Shown: positions 1 through 9,083 of the stretch, piece after piece
How positions within the stretch are numbered: position 1 is the first letter of the stretch
Layout of the letters: each line of letters opens with the position of its first letter
Assembly: GCF_024494465.1 (NCBI RefSeq)
Contig: NZ_JAETXM010000023.1
Location: forward strand, 1 to 54,671
Length of the DNA stretch: 54,671 nt
Direction of reading: 5' to 3'
DNA from: Bacillus sp. V3B
GTDB lineage: Bacteria > Bacillota > Bacilli > Bacillales > Cytobacillaceae
The notes under the pieces: generated by a model
What the model saw: the letters and a program-made list of their open reading frames with translations, nothing else
Told to the model about the DNA's origin: nothing
Databases searched by the model: none
Program-made: the position numbers and the translations under genes

Positions 1-68
1 AGGACTTCTGTACCTGTCGCAAGCTTTCGGTACAAAAAGCATTTGCTGAATGAAGTTAAAATGATGCA

Positions 69-1130
69 TTATCTATTCTTTGCTCCTGAATATCGGCGTC
101 CTTTAATCATGTTAAGAATAGGTTTATACTCTTTTCCCACTAACCCAAGAACTTCTACGCATAATTCAATTAACAAGAGAAGTACCGCTATGAATATGAA
201 CGACCCCCAAACCTTTGCTTGGGAGAAAATGATCGCCGCAAGTCCAAATGCTGTCGCAACCGCATAAATCAAAAGAACTGTCTGTCGATGAGTAAATCCG
301 ATATTCAATAAACAGTGATGTAAATGTGACTTATCTGGTGCTGATAGTGGTTGTTTATGAATCAATCGCCTAATGATAGCAAAGAATGTATCCGATAGTG
401 GAACACCTAAAATAAGAACTGGAATAATAAAGGAAATCATTGTAACATTTTTAAAGCCTAATAATGATAGCACGGCAATAATGTATCCTAAAAATAAAGC
501 ACCCGTGTCACCCATAAATATCTTTGCTGGGTGGAAATTATAGATGAGAAACCCAAGTGTACTAACAAGAACGAGCGTAGCAATGGCAATAACATATGTG
601 TCACCCATAATGATAGCCATTCCAGCAATTGTCACAAGAGCAATCGATGAAACACCAGCCGCAAGACCATCTAAACCATCAATTAAATTAATAGCATTCG
701 TTACAGCAACAATCCAAAAAATCGTAAATGGGATGGACAAGAAGCCAAAATCAACTTGCCCACCAAAAGGTAAGTTAATGAATTCAACTTGAATGCCTCC
801 CCCCATAACAACAATAAGGGCTGCAATGATTTGTGCAAAAAATTTAATTTTAGCTGTTAGTTCAAAAATATCGTCTAATATCCCCGTGATAATGATGACA
901 AAACTTCCTAATAGGATATAGGGATGGTACTCTTTTGATGGGTCAAAAATAAAAACACCTAATAAAAAGCTAATATAAATAGCCAAGCCGCCTAAGCGTG
1001 GCATTATTTTTTGGTGAACTTTCCTATGATTAGGTCTATCTGTTGCTCCAATCTTAAATGCTAATTTAATGACTAAAGGAGTAATCAAAACAGATACCAA
1101 AAAACATAATATTAAGGTCACATAAAACAT
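69..1130 (-). CDS. tagO: Undecaprenyl-phosphate GlcNAc-1-phosphate transferase (TagO/WecA family)
   Basis: This polytopic membrane enzyme moves GlcNAc-1-phosphate from UDP-GlcNAc to undecaprenyl phosphate, the first step of wall teichoic acid and related wall glycans. Visible family motifs, in order, are DRPNHRKVH near residue 31, ILDD near 85, NAINLIDGLDGL near 145, GDTG near 210 and KSHLHH near 268; about ten hydrophobic segments surround them. Length (353 aa) is normal. The frame extends to 1154, but the ATG at 1130 is preceded by a strong AAGGAGG with 7-base spacing, so I start there. It is last in a minus-strand run with two glycosyltransferases, tagA and a flippase. TagA in the same run supports a WTA role, but the lipid product could feed other polymers too. 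The family call is firm. Confidence 0.95.
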   Translation of the reverse strand: MFYVTLILCFLVSVLITPLVIKLAFKIGATDRPNHRKVHQKIMPRLGGLAIYISFLLGVFIFDPSKEYHPYILLGSFVIIITGILDDIFELTAKIKFFAQIIAALIVVMGGGIQVEFINLPFGGQVDFGFLSIPFTIFWIVAVTNAINLIDGLDGLAAGVSSIALVTIAGMAIIMGDTYVIAIATLVLVSTLGFLIYNFHPAKIFMGDTGALFLGYIIAVLSLLGFKNVTMISFIIPVLILGVPLSDTFFAIIRRLIHKQPLSAPDKSHLHHCLLNIGFTHRQTVLLIYAVATAFGLAAIIFSQAKVWGSFIFIAVLLLLIELCVEVLGLVGKEYKPILNMIKGRRYSGAKNR

Positions 1131-1220
1131 AAAGACCCTCCTTATGACTATCATACCCCTTCTTTACATTCAAAATCAGGGATATATTTCTAACGTCATA
1201 CCATTTTTCATATCCTGCTT

Positions 1221-1229
1221 ATTATAGCA
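1221..1229 (-). promoter_or_regulatory. Extended -10 promoter for tagO
   Basis: On the minus strand TGCTATAAT is a perfect extended -10 about 90 bases upstream of the tagO ATG. No good -35 hexamer lies 16-18 bases upstream, as is common for extended -10 promoters. It would give tagO its own transcript within the glycosyltransferase run. Prediction from sequence only. Confidence 0.5.
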
Positions 1230-1278
1230 TAACAGCCCTTCTTAAAATACGCATACTTTCGACAAATGAAAGAAAGTA

Positions 1279-2415
1279 TTAAGATGATGATTCTTTTAAT
1301 GAATCTTTAAATGGTTCTTTTAATAGGGCTTTATATGTATCAAAAACACTTTTTTGAAAAGACTCTAAAGTAAATTTCTTTGAAGCACGATTGTATAGCC
1401 GGATTCCTTTTTGTGCGAGTTCTCCCTTCTCCTTTAACTTAATCGCTTCTTCCAGTGCCTCGACTAAAGATTCAATATCCTTTACAGGAACAATCCAACC
1501 ATAATCCTCAGAAGGAATTAAATCTCGTACACCCCCAACATCCGTGGTGATCACTGCCTTCTTTTCACGTGCTGCTTCTAATAAGACTAATGGAAAACTT
1601 TCACTATAGGATGTCAACAGGTTTAAATCAACTATCTTTAACAAACTTGGAACATCATTTCGAAAACCAAGAAAGGATACATGCTTTTCGAGACGAAGAT
1701 TCTTCGTAAGTTGTTTCATCTCTTCTTCTAAAAACCCATCACCTACTAGAAGTAATTTCACCTGCCTATGCTCTGCAACTATTTTTTCTAAAGCCTGCAG
1801 TGCGACCGTATGCCCTTTAACCGGTGTCAGTCTTGCAATCATCATGACCACAAAATCATCTTTGTTCAAAGCTAAATCAGCTCGAGTGATCTGGAATGAG
1901 CATTCAGTCGAAAAATCAATTCCATTAAATATAGTCGTAATCTGATCTTTCATGATTCCTTCTCTAGACAACAGTTCTTGAAATCGAGTTGAAATGGCAA
2001 AATAGTGATCAGGTTTTTTCAGTGCCCATAAATGGAGTTTTGTTAAAACACTTCCACTAATCCCTTTTTTCAAAAAATCATGATAGGGATTGCTATGAAC
2101 CGTTGTGACCCATTTACAATCCGGTCTTTTTCGTTTGATAAAATACCCGTAAAGATTGGCTCGCGGTCCATGAGTATGAAAAATATCAATTCCATTCTTA
2201 TCGATAAAGTCACATACTTTTTTTATAATGGTAAAGTCAAACTTGGATTTTTGGTGGAAAAGCTGAACCTCAATTCCCTTTGATACCGCTTGTTGTAACA
2301 TTGGCCCTTCCTCAAACAAACCAAGAATCATGTTTTTATTATTTTTTAGAAGGGACAGGATATGAACCATTCCTCCCCCTGTTTCATTCCCAGCATTTAA
2401 ATGAAGAACCTTCAT
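1279..2415 (-). CDS. GT4-family glycosyltransferase
   Basis: This is a GT-B fold retaining glycosyltransferase of 378 aa. An N-terminal GGG loop (NETGGGMVHIL, near residue 10) is the acceptor-side start typical of GT4. The C-terminal half has IARLTPVKG near 193 and the nucleotide-sugar region SYSESFPLVLLEAAREKK near 265, with the conserved glutamates. The donor and acceptor sugars cannot be read from sequence. The ATG follows GAAGGAT. It lies between tagA (99-base gap) and tagO, so it probably adds a sugar to a TagO- or TagA-primed lipid, or builds the second glycan suggested by the flippase and polymerase genes upstream. Confidence is high for the family and low for any specific reaction. 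Confidence 0.88.
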   Translation of the reverse strand: MKVLHLNAGNETGGGMVHILSLLKNNKNMILGLFEEGPMLQQAVSKGIEVQLFHQKSKFDFTIIKKVCDFIDKNGIDIFHTHGPRANLYGYFIKRKRPDCKWVTTVHSNPYHDFLKKGISGSVLTKLHLWALKKPDHYFAISTRFQELLSREGIMKDQITTIFNGIDFSTECSFQITRADLALNKDDFVVMMIARLTPVKGHTVALQALEKIVAEHRQVKLLLVGDGFLEEEMKQLTKNLRLEKHVSFLGFRNDVPSLLKIVDLNLLTSYSESFPLVLLEAAREKKAVITTDVGGVRDLIPSEDYGWIVPVKDIESLVEALEEAIKLKEKGELAQKGIRLYNRASKKFTLESFQKSVFDTYKALLKEPFKDSLKESSS

Positions 2416-2514
2416 TCATACTCATCCTTCTTTTGGTCAAATAGTTAGACGACAGTTTCATTTATAAAGTTACACCCGCTTAAACAGGTAAAGAGTACCA
2501 ATCAAAACAGACCA

Positions 2515-3243
2515 TTAATGTTTATTTCTCACCTTTACTATCTTAAATAAAAATTTAGGCAGTGCTAACATTCTTCTCCATCTGGAAGGCTGTTGGATCA
2601 ATCGATAGAGCCACTCTAATTGTATCTTTTGCCAAAATTCAGGAGCTCGTTTGACATTTCCTGCGAGAACATCAATACTGCCACCTACCCCAATGAAAAT
2701 CCCTTTATCAAAAGTAGAAAAATGATGATCAATCCATTCTTCCTGCCTTGGAAATCCTAATGCAACAAATACTAAGTCAGGTTTCAATTGATGAATTTCA
2801 TGAGGTACTTCCTTATCCTCCAAGGAAAAATATCCATGGTGATGACCGACTAATTTTAAATGAGGAAATTGTTTTTGGATCCGATCAACAGCCTTTTTAT
2901 TGACCTCTTCTTTTCCTCCAAGAAGATACACTTTCCATTTCTCTTGATTGGCCTCGTTAAGCAGGTGGGTCATTAAATCATATCCAGCAATTCTTTCCTC
3001 TATCGGATGCTTCAATAATTTTGAAGCTAATAAAATCCCGTGACCATCAGGAACCACATAATGAGCAGATTGAACAATGTTCCGGTATCGTTCATTTTCA
3101 TATGAATGCATGACAATTTCAGGATTGGCTGTCACAATAAAGGTCTTTTTATTATTCTTAATATTTTCCTTAATCACCCTTCCCATTTCAAAGAAACTTA
3201 TGTTGATAAACTGAATTCCCAATACATCTACAAATTTATTCAT
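2515..3243 (-). CDS. tagA: N-acetylglucosaminyldiphosphoundecaprenol N-acetyl-beta-D-mannosaminyltransferase (TagA/WecG, GT26)
   Basis: TagA transfers ManNAc from UDP-ManNAc to the TagO product, completing the disaccharide linkage unit of wall teichoic acid at the inner face of the membrane. At 242 aa it has the normal length. GT26 signatures are clear: VPDGHGILLASKLL with the catalytic-region Asp near residue 60, PDLVFVALGFPRQEEW near 155, and GVGGSIDVLAGNVKRAP near 190 followed by an Arg-rich tail (EWLYRLIQQPSRWRRM) that in the family contacts the membrane. The ATG is preceded by AGAGG. The UDP-ManNAc epimerase (MnaA) is not in this window. tagA sits near tagO rather than with tagB and tagD, unlike the divergent tagAB/tagDEF arrangement of B. 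subtilis 168. Confidence 0.94.
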   Translation of the reverse strand: MNKFVDVLGIQFINISFFEMGRVIKENIKNNKKTFIVTANPEIVMHSYENERYRNIVQSAHYVVPDGHGILLASKLLKHPIEERIAGYDLMTHLLNEANQEKWKVYLLGGKEEVNKKAVDRIQKQFPHLKLVGHHHGYFSLEDKEVPHEIHQLKPDLVFVALGFPRQEEWIDHHFSTFDKGIFIGVGGSIDVLAGNVKRAPEFWQKIQLEWLYRLIQQPSRWRRMLALPKFLFKIVKVRNKH

Positions 3244-3419
3244 TTTGTTTTCCTCTTCTTTATACCTGTTCTAATCTGATTCATGATGTTATTCAATCTA
3301 TTTGTGAAGCTCCTTAGATAAAATAACATATTCTATAATGAAATAGTGAATTAAAACTTAAAAAACATAATATTATAATTATTTTTACAATTACCTAACA
3401 AAATTAAAATTTTGTTCAT

Positions 3420-4592
3420 TTACCGCAACTCTAACGCCTCTCTATAAACCTTTTCATACTTTTCAGCGGCAGAAAGATGCGAATAATTATTTTCCACCTT
3501 TGTTCTAGCATTTTCAGCCAGTCGATTTCCGAATAATGGATCGTCTAAAATTCGAATAATGGAATTTGATAATGCATCCGTATTTTTTTCTTGTACTAAA
3601 AGACCATCCTTTTCATGTTCAAATATTTCTTTCAACCCACCAACTGCTCCAGCAATGACAGGTGCACCTGATCCCATCGCTTCTAAAGCAGATATAGAGG
3701 TTGCCTCCTCAACACCATGAGAATGAATACTAGGAACTAAAACAATGTCGGCAATACTATATAGATCTTTCATTTTTTCATGTGGAATAGACCCCAATAA
3801 TTTCACATTTTCTTGTAATTGCAACTCCATCGTCTTCTGTTCAATCGCTGAATACTGTTCCCCAGTACCCGCGTATATCAGTAATGTATGAGGATGCTTC
3901 CCCAGTACTTTTGGAAGTGCTAACGTTGGATAGACCACTCCATTTTTCTCCGTTAACCTTCTAGGTACAAACAATATTTTCACATCATCTGGAATGTTGA
4001 ATTCTGCTTTCACGTGTGCAGCTTTAGACTTATCCACCTGAAATTCATTTACATTAATAAAGTTTTTAATCGTATATGCCCCTACATTTGATTGCTGTTT
4101 GATGTATTCTTTAATCCGCTTATCAACAGCGATCACTTTTGCCGCATTTTTGTATGCCTGCTGTTCCGTCTTAACTATCTCTAAATCTTCAGGGCTTCCT
4201 TTCATAATAGCCCCCCTACTGATCGCCTCATAAGAAAAGTATCCATGTACAGTTGCCACAGTCGTTACACCTGATTCAATCGAAGCTAGCGCAGCGTATA
4301 CATCTTGAGAATTGATTACATCATAATCCGCTTTGACTTTATCGATATACGATTTTAACATTTTCATTTTTTGTCTATCATTCAACAATTGGCCTTTTCC
4401 CTTTTTTACTTTATTCATCAAAAATCCTGGAGCTTGTGTAAATAGCTTTCGAGCAAATGGATTCATGTCTGTGAAAGAAAGAACATCTACTTTATGGTTT
4501 CTTTCCTCCAGTCCCTTTTTTAATGTAGAAACATGGGTAGAGAGACCACCTTCATGAGGATATTCAAATATGGTTGTTATTAATATATTCAT
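3420..4592 (-). CDS. GT4-family glycosyltransferase
   Basis: This 390-aa GT-B glycosyltransferase starts with an N-terminal acceptor loop (HEGGLSTHVSTL). The donor-site signatures are FVPRRLTEKNG near residue 210 and SISALEAMGSGAPVIAGAVGG near 300, with the E-x7-E spacing usual in GT4. The gene overlaps the upstream flippase by four bases (ATGA), and GGGGGGAAGG lies before the ATG, so the two are translationally coupled. That coupling suggests it helps build the glycan that the flippase exports. Sugar specificity is unknown. A 176-base AT-rich spacer separates it from tagA. Confidence 0.88.
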   Translation of the reverse strand: MNILITTIFEYPHEGGLSTHVSTLKKGLEERNHKVDVLSFTDMNPFARKLFTQAPGFLMNKVKKGKGQLLNDRQKMKMLKSYIDKVKADYDVINSQDVYAALASIESGVTTVATVHGYFSYEAISRGAIMKGSPEDLEIVKTEQQAYKNAAKVIAVDKRIKEYIKQQSNVGAYTIKNFINVNEFQVDKSKAAHVKAEFNIPDDVKILFVPRRLTEKNGVVYPTLALPKVLGKHPHTLLIYAGTGEQYSAIEQKTMELQLQENVKLLGSIPHEKMKDLYSIADIVLVPSIHSHGVEEATSISALEAMGSGAPVIAGAVGGLKEIFEHEKDGLLVQEKNTDALSNSIIRILDDPLFGNRLAENARTKVENNYSHLSAAEKYEKVYREALELR

Positions 4593-6133
4593 GTTCCTTC
4601 CCCCCTTTTCATTAATTGTAACAATACGTTTGTTTCTTTAATTTTGAGTAAGAATGATAACAGTAAAAATAAGCTAAATACGATGAAAGTCATAATGACA
4701 AGCGTGATAAAATTGGAAAGTTCGTTAATGAACGGATAAACAGGACTAGATAATAAAAAGACAATGGCAAAGGTAATCATATATTTACCAATATCAAATA
4801 AAAGGGTTTTGATGATACGCTTCTCAGGTCGAGACTGTTTCCATAGAAAATACCCCAGAAGCAATGTTTGTAACAAACTAGATATGGTTGTAGCAAGGGC
4901 AATTCCTGTTGCTTGAAAATAACGAGAGAATAAAATACTAAAAATAATATAAGTTACTACCATAAAAATACTGGTATACATAGCATTTTTCATTGCCTTT
5001 AATGCATATAGACAATTCATTAAATAATCTCGTAAAGCTAAAAAAACAAGACCTAGCGAATAGATCACGAATATTTGTACCGTTTTTAATGTAGCTGAAC
5101 GGTCAAAAGCCCCTCTTTCAAATGCTAACTCAATTAAATCCTGACCACATACCATCATCACAATGATAAATGGGATGGATAAATAGATAATGATCTTTGC
5201 ACCTTTGATGACAATTTCAATAAAACTAGTCATACTCTTTATAGCAGATTCTACAATTGATGGATATAAGACCGTTATTAACGGAGCTAATAACACGCTT
5301 AAAGGCAATTGCATCAACTTACTGGCATAGTTTAAAGCTGAAACACTCCCTTCCTCTAATCCTGAAGAAATGATTCGATCCGTAACACCATTTAGTTGCA
5401 CAGCAAATGAAGAAATAATGATAGGATAAAAAAGGATTAAGGTACCTTTGATTCTCTCCTTTTCTTTTCTAAATGAAAAATTAAACTTTGTATCATATTT
5501 TGATAATCCAGGGTACTGAATCACAAATTGGAAAACTGCTCCTAATACAACCCCTATTGCTAATCCCACTATTCCGTAATGCTCTGCCAGAATAACAGTA
5601 GAAAGGATCACAACAATATTCTGCGCACTCCCCGTTAGAGCTGGCATTACGAATTTTTTATGAGAATTCAAAATTCCTGTAGCAATCGTTGTTAATGCAA
5701 AAAAGCAAATACTAGGTAACATAATTCTCGTTAATAGTGATGTAAGTTCCAATTGTTCTTGATTGAAACCAGGTGCAACCACTTGTACTAATTGATCAGA
5801 AAATACAAAGGCAATAATGGTAATCAATAATGCAAACAAAAAGAACAAAGTCCCCAGAACACTCATCGTTTCGTCTGCTTTGGATTGGTTCTTTTCCTTT
5901 TCTTCCATATAAATTGGAATGATACCTGAATAAATTGTAATACCAATCGCCGTATAGAGTAGGGTTGGGATGATATTGGCAACAAAGAAAACATCGGCAA
6001 CCTCTGATGCTCCAAAATAGGCCGCAATGATGGCTTCCCTTACAAACCCCAATACCTTTCCAATAGCAGAAATAATCGTAACGATCCCAACCGCTTTCAC
6101 TATATTCGGAAGTTTATTTATTTTACTAAACAT
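4589..6133 (-). CDS. MurJ/MviN-family lipid-linked glycan flippase
   Basis: This 514-aa protein has about 13-14 hydrophobic helices and belongs to the MOP superfamily. The N-terminal region GKVLGFVREAIIAAYFGAS near residue 26 is the MurJ/MviN signature, and NGVTDRIISSG near 248 is a second conserved segment. MurJ proteins flip lipid II. Here the gene is fused by a 4-base overlap to a GT4 glycosyltransferase and lies next to a polymerase-like gene, so it may instead flip a lipid-linked oligosaccharide, as Wzx does. The start has AGAGGG 7 bases upstream. The family is clear; the cargo is inference. A dedicated housekeeping murJ or amj elsewhere in the genome would favour the glycan-export reading. 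Confidence 0.85.
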   Translation of the reverse strand: MFSKINKLPNIVKAVGIVTIISAIGKVLGFVREAIIAAYFGASEVADVFFVANIIPTLLYTAIGITIYSGIIPIYMEEKEKNQSKADETMSVLGTLFFLFALLITIIAFVFSDQLVQVVAPGFNQEQLELTSLLTRIMLPSICFFALTTIATGILNSHKKFVMPALTGSAQNIVVILSTVILAEHYGIVGLAIGVVLGAVFQFVIQYPGLSKYDTKFNFSFRKEKERIKGTLILFYPIIISSFAVQLNGVTDRIISSGLEEGSVSALNYASKLMQLPLSVLLAPLITVLYPSIVESAIKSMTSFIEIVIKGAKIIIYLSIPFIIVMMVCGQDLIELAFERGAFDRSATLKTVQIFVIYSLGLVFLALRDYLMNCLYALKAMKNAMYTSIFMVVTYIIFSILFSRYFQATGIALATTISSLLQTLLLGYFLWKQSRPEKRIIKTLLFDIGKYMITFAIVFLLSSPVYPFINELSNFITLVIMTFIVFSLFLLLSFLLKIKETNVLLQLMKRGEGT

Positions 6134-6184
6134 GAGATACCCTCTATTTCCTTACCCTAGTTTAAAGTTTACTTCTACTATTTC

Positions 6185-7639
6185 TTAGGTTTGATGATGC
6201 TTTTCCCAATAGCCTCTATTTAAGATATATCCAAGTAAGATATAGAAATACATGGTAAAGGTTTTGTCTTCCCAAATATTATAAAATAAACCTGCCACAC
6301 TACCACCAATTAATAGAGCCATTAAAAGAATCGCAACACCGGCTTGTTTTCTCTTTTTCCAAAGCATCACAATCAAGCCAATAATAAAAGTAGCAAAAGA
6401 TAGTACGCCCAGTATACCGGTCTGTGTAATGATCTGAATGTATTGATTATCAGAATAAATCCCACTCGGTATTTGATATTGGTCAATAATAGGGGATGGA
6501 TAACTGAGTGAAGCTGAATCGCCAAAAGTACCGAAACCAGTTCCAATAATGGGATGGTCCACAAAGATTTCTAATCCTTTTTTGACAATATATAGTCTCC
6601 CCCATTGTGAACTCTGCTCAATGGTGCTTTTGTCAAATGCCTCTGTCATTCTCTTTCTGAAGTCACCATTTCGATCAGTCACCTCATTTTCTACCGAAGA
6701 AGGTTCTTCTTGTTGCTGGGTACCCTGCTGCTGCTCTTCCATATAGTCTGTTACCGCGACGACAGGAAAATAAATGAGTGGCAGCGATAGTAGGATGCTG
6801 AGAGCTATCGGTTTCATGACCCTCCAATTTTTAGATAATAATAGATAAACAATAAAGCCAACCATTATCGCAATAATGGTTCCTCTAGAATAAGTCAATA
6901 AAAACACACCAAATATGACGATCGATGAAGTATTCAATATAAATCGATATTTCGTAAATACTGTTTTCAAATAGATGGAAAAAACAAACGCAATTGATAA
7001 ATAGGTTGCAAGGACATTAGGGTTTCCAATCAAGCCATAAATTCTAATCCGGTTCGTCTCGGGAAGATTTATAAGACTCCAAGATTCTGGAATAAGCCAG
7101 GTTCTTAAAGAAGCCTTTTCAATTATTCCTTGTATGCACAGGATTACGGCCATAATGACCGTTGTCCATAAAAATATAAATACATCTGTTTTATTAATTT
7201 TTTGTATACTTACAATAAAAATAAGTAAAAAGGTAATTAAAAAGGCCCTTAACTGGAAAATAATCGCTATAATGGATACATCCATCACGAAAGCTGAAAT
7301 GGCTCCTATTAAACAAAAAGATAGAAAGCCTATCATAAAGATGTTCATGTTCACTTTCCCTATCACTTTTTTGTTTTCCAACCAATACCATAAGGATTGA
7401 AAAAAGAGGATAAGGATGACTAAATCACCAAGATATTTGATATTTTCATTCAACTCTAATAGTGCAGGTCTGATAGGAAAATAAATAATTAAGAATAGAA
7501 GACCCTGTTTCGGATTGAATAATAATATAACAGCAATCATAAATGATAGGACTAAACCCATACTTTCATATGGCAATAGTAGACTAACTAAAAGGAATAG
7601 AACGGAAATGGGTAAAGCGTATTTTTTCATTTGACTCAA
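6185..7639 (-). CDS. O-antigen ligase/polymerase-like membrane protein (Wzy_C)
   Basis: This polytopic protein has about ten hydrophobic segments and a large extracytoplasmic loop near residues 305-400. The loop carries a Q/E-rich insert (EEQQQGTQQQEEPSS) and the Wzy_C pattern HPIIGTGFGTFG followed by YSDNQYIQIITQTGILG. The family polymerises or ligates lipid-linked glycan units outside the membrane. The frame is open to 7699, but AGGTGG lies 9 bases before a TTG at 7639, which I take as the start; the first internal ATG is at 7630. It lies 51 bases upstream of the MurJ-family gene, completing a Wzx/Wzy-like pair. Substrate unknown. Confidence 0.82.
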   Translation of the reverse strand: MSQMKKYALPISVLFLLVSLLLPYESMGLVLSFMIAVILLFNPKQGLLFLIIYFPIRPALLELNENIKYLGDLVILILFFQSLWYWLENKKVIGKVNMNIFMIGFLSFCLIGAISAFVMDVSIIAIIFQLRAFLITFLLIFIVSIQKINKTDVFIFLWTTVIMAVILCIQGIIEKASLRTWLIPESWSLINLPETNRIRIYGLIGNPNVLATYLSIAFVFSIYLKTVFTKYRFILNTSSIVIFGVFLLTYSRGTIIAIMVGFIVYLLLSKNWRVMKPIALSILLSLPLIYFPVVAVTDYMEEQQQGTQQQEEPSSVENEVTDRNGDFRKRMTEAFDKSTIEQSSQWGRLYIVKKGLEIFVDHPIIGTGFGTFGDSASLSYPSPIIDQYQIPSGIYSDNQYIQIITQTGILGVLSFATFIIGLIVMLWKKRKQAGVAILLMALLIGGSVAGLFYNIWEDKTFTMYFYILLGYILNRGYWEKHHQT

Positions 7640-7804
7640 TGTAACAGACCACCTTTTTATGTATGTAAACTGGATAGAAACGCTAGTAAAGCATCTCACT
7701 TTGAAAAGATATCCTCGTTAGAATAACATAAGATTATGTGTAGAAGTATTAATATTAGTGTAACAATTTGTAAAATTCTTATTACATAGGAGACCATAAA
7801 TAAA

Positions 7805-8950
7805 ATGCAAAAAGATGATTATTTATTAGTATTGGGGATGTTTCCATGGAACTACTCACATCTTAGTGACACGATCCGTTCTATGATAAAGGCATCAAAC
7901 CACAAAAGAACAATCTATATAAATCCACAGGCTGAAATCCGTTCAGTGTCTACTAAATGGGAAAAGCGTCAAGAGGGAAACATCCATATTTGGAATCCGC
8001 CTTTTCAGTTTCTCCCTACTCGTTATGGGATACACCGTTTGCGAGAAAAAATGACGGCTTATTCATTAGCAGACTATATAAAAAAGGAACTTGGAGAGGA
8101 TTGGCGCAATCATACGGTCATGTATGTGACACCCACTACGTTGGAGCAATCCTTTGAATATGTCAAAAAATTAAAACCGAAACGGTTAATCGTAGATCTT
8201 TTAGATGACAATTTAAACTTTCCTTCCATTTCAATGAAGAAAAAGTCCAAACTCACAGAGATGTTGAAATTCCTATGCCAACAAGCGACCGTTATCACAG
8301 CTGTTTCACAATATTTAGTCGAACAAGCGAAGGAAATGACCGATCTACATACGATTCAATACCTGCCAAACGGTGTCGATGTTGAGATGTTTCAAAAAAA
8401 GGAAAGCTTAGCACCCGAGGACTTAGAGCTTATTCCGAAACCAAGAATTACATTTGTTGGCGCTCTTACAACATGGATCGATTTTCCTTTAATTCTAGAG
8501 GTTGCAAGGAAACTGGAGGATTACCAGTTTATTTTAATCGGTCCGATGGATCAAACTATCCAAAATAATCCTGAAATCAAACAATTAAAATTGATGGAGA
8601 ATGTTCATTTCTTAGGTCCAAAGCCGTACGAACAGATCCCTAATTACTTACATGATTCAGATGTCCTACTCTTGCCCAGAACAATGGATCCCTATTCACT
8701 TGCTTGTGACCCTTTAAAGCTTTACGAATACCTAGCTACGGGTAAGCCGGTTGTTTCAACCAACCATCCGAGCACGAAGCGATTTCCAGATTTCGTTTAT
8801 ACGGGGGGAAGCTCTGAAGAAATGGCAGAAGGAATTAAAGAGGCTTTAACAAGAAGCACGAAGACCAGTCAACTACAACAAAAGTTTAGCAGCAGCTTAT
8901 CTTGGGAGACACGGATCCATACATTACTCGATTTAGTTGATAGGCCTTAA
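7805..8950 (+). CDS. Glycosyltransferase, GT-B fold (group 1)
   Basis: This 381-aa protein runs divergently from the polymerase/flippase operon. The N-terminal half is variable; VDLLDDNLNFPS near residue 133 fits the acceptor-domain hinge seen in teichuronate- and exopolysaccharide-type transferases. The C-terminal half has the GT-B donor features: ITFVGALTTW near 218, VHFLGPKPYEQIPNYL near 266 and KLYEYLATGKPVVST near 305, the last being the nucleotide-sugar grip with conserved Glu. GGAGACC precedes the ATG. It probably adds one sugar to the glycan made by the neighbouring operon. It ends 18 bases before a strong bidirectional terminator. Confidence 0.82.
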   Translation: MQKDDYLLVLGMFPWNYSHLSDTIRSMIKASNHKRTIYINPQAEIRSVSTKWEKRQEGNIHIWNPPFQFLPTRYGIHRLREKMTAYSLADYIKKELGEDWRNHTVMYVTPTTLEQSFEYVKKLKPKRLIVDLLDDNLNFPSISMKKKSKLTEMLKFLCQQATVITAVSQYLVEQAKEMTDLHTIQYLPNGVDVEMFQKKESLAPEDLELIPKPRITFVGALTTWIDFPLILEVARKLEDYQFILIGPMDQTIQNNPEIKQLKLMENVHFLGPKPYEQIPNYLHDSDVLLLPRTMDPYSLACDPLKLYEYLATGKPVVSTNHPSTKRFPDFVYTGGSSEEMAEGIKEALTRSTKTSQLQQKFSSSLSWETRIHTLLDLVDRP

Positions 8951-8967
8951 ACGAAAGCATAAAAATA

Positions 8968-9005
8968 GCCTCAATAAGGTTATTGAAACGAGTCCTTATT
9001 GAGGC
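8968..9005. terminator. Bidirectional rho-independent terminator
   Basis: A perfect 12-bp stem (GCCTCAATAAGG with CCTTATTGAGGC) sits between two convergent genes, with T-rich tracts on both outer sides. It can end the plus-strand glycosyltransferase and the minus-strand tagDB transcript. Confidence 0.88.
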
Positions 9006-9083
9006 AGTTTATCTTTTTATTTTTATAGGTTGAAAGAAAAGGAAAAGAATGATTTTTCTACATACGCTTATAATCAATAAATA

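Noticed and set aside
43-267. 74-codon open frame at the window start
   Set aside because: Antisense to the well-supported tagO C-terminus.
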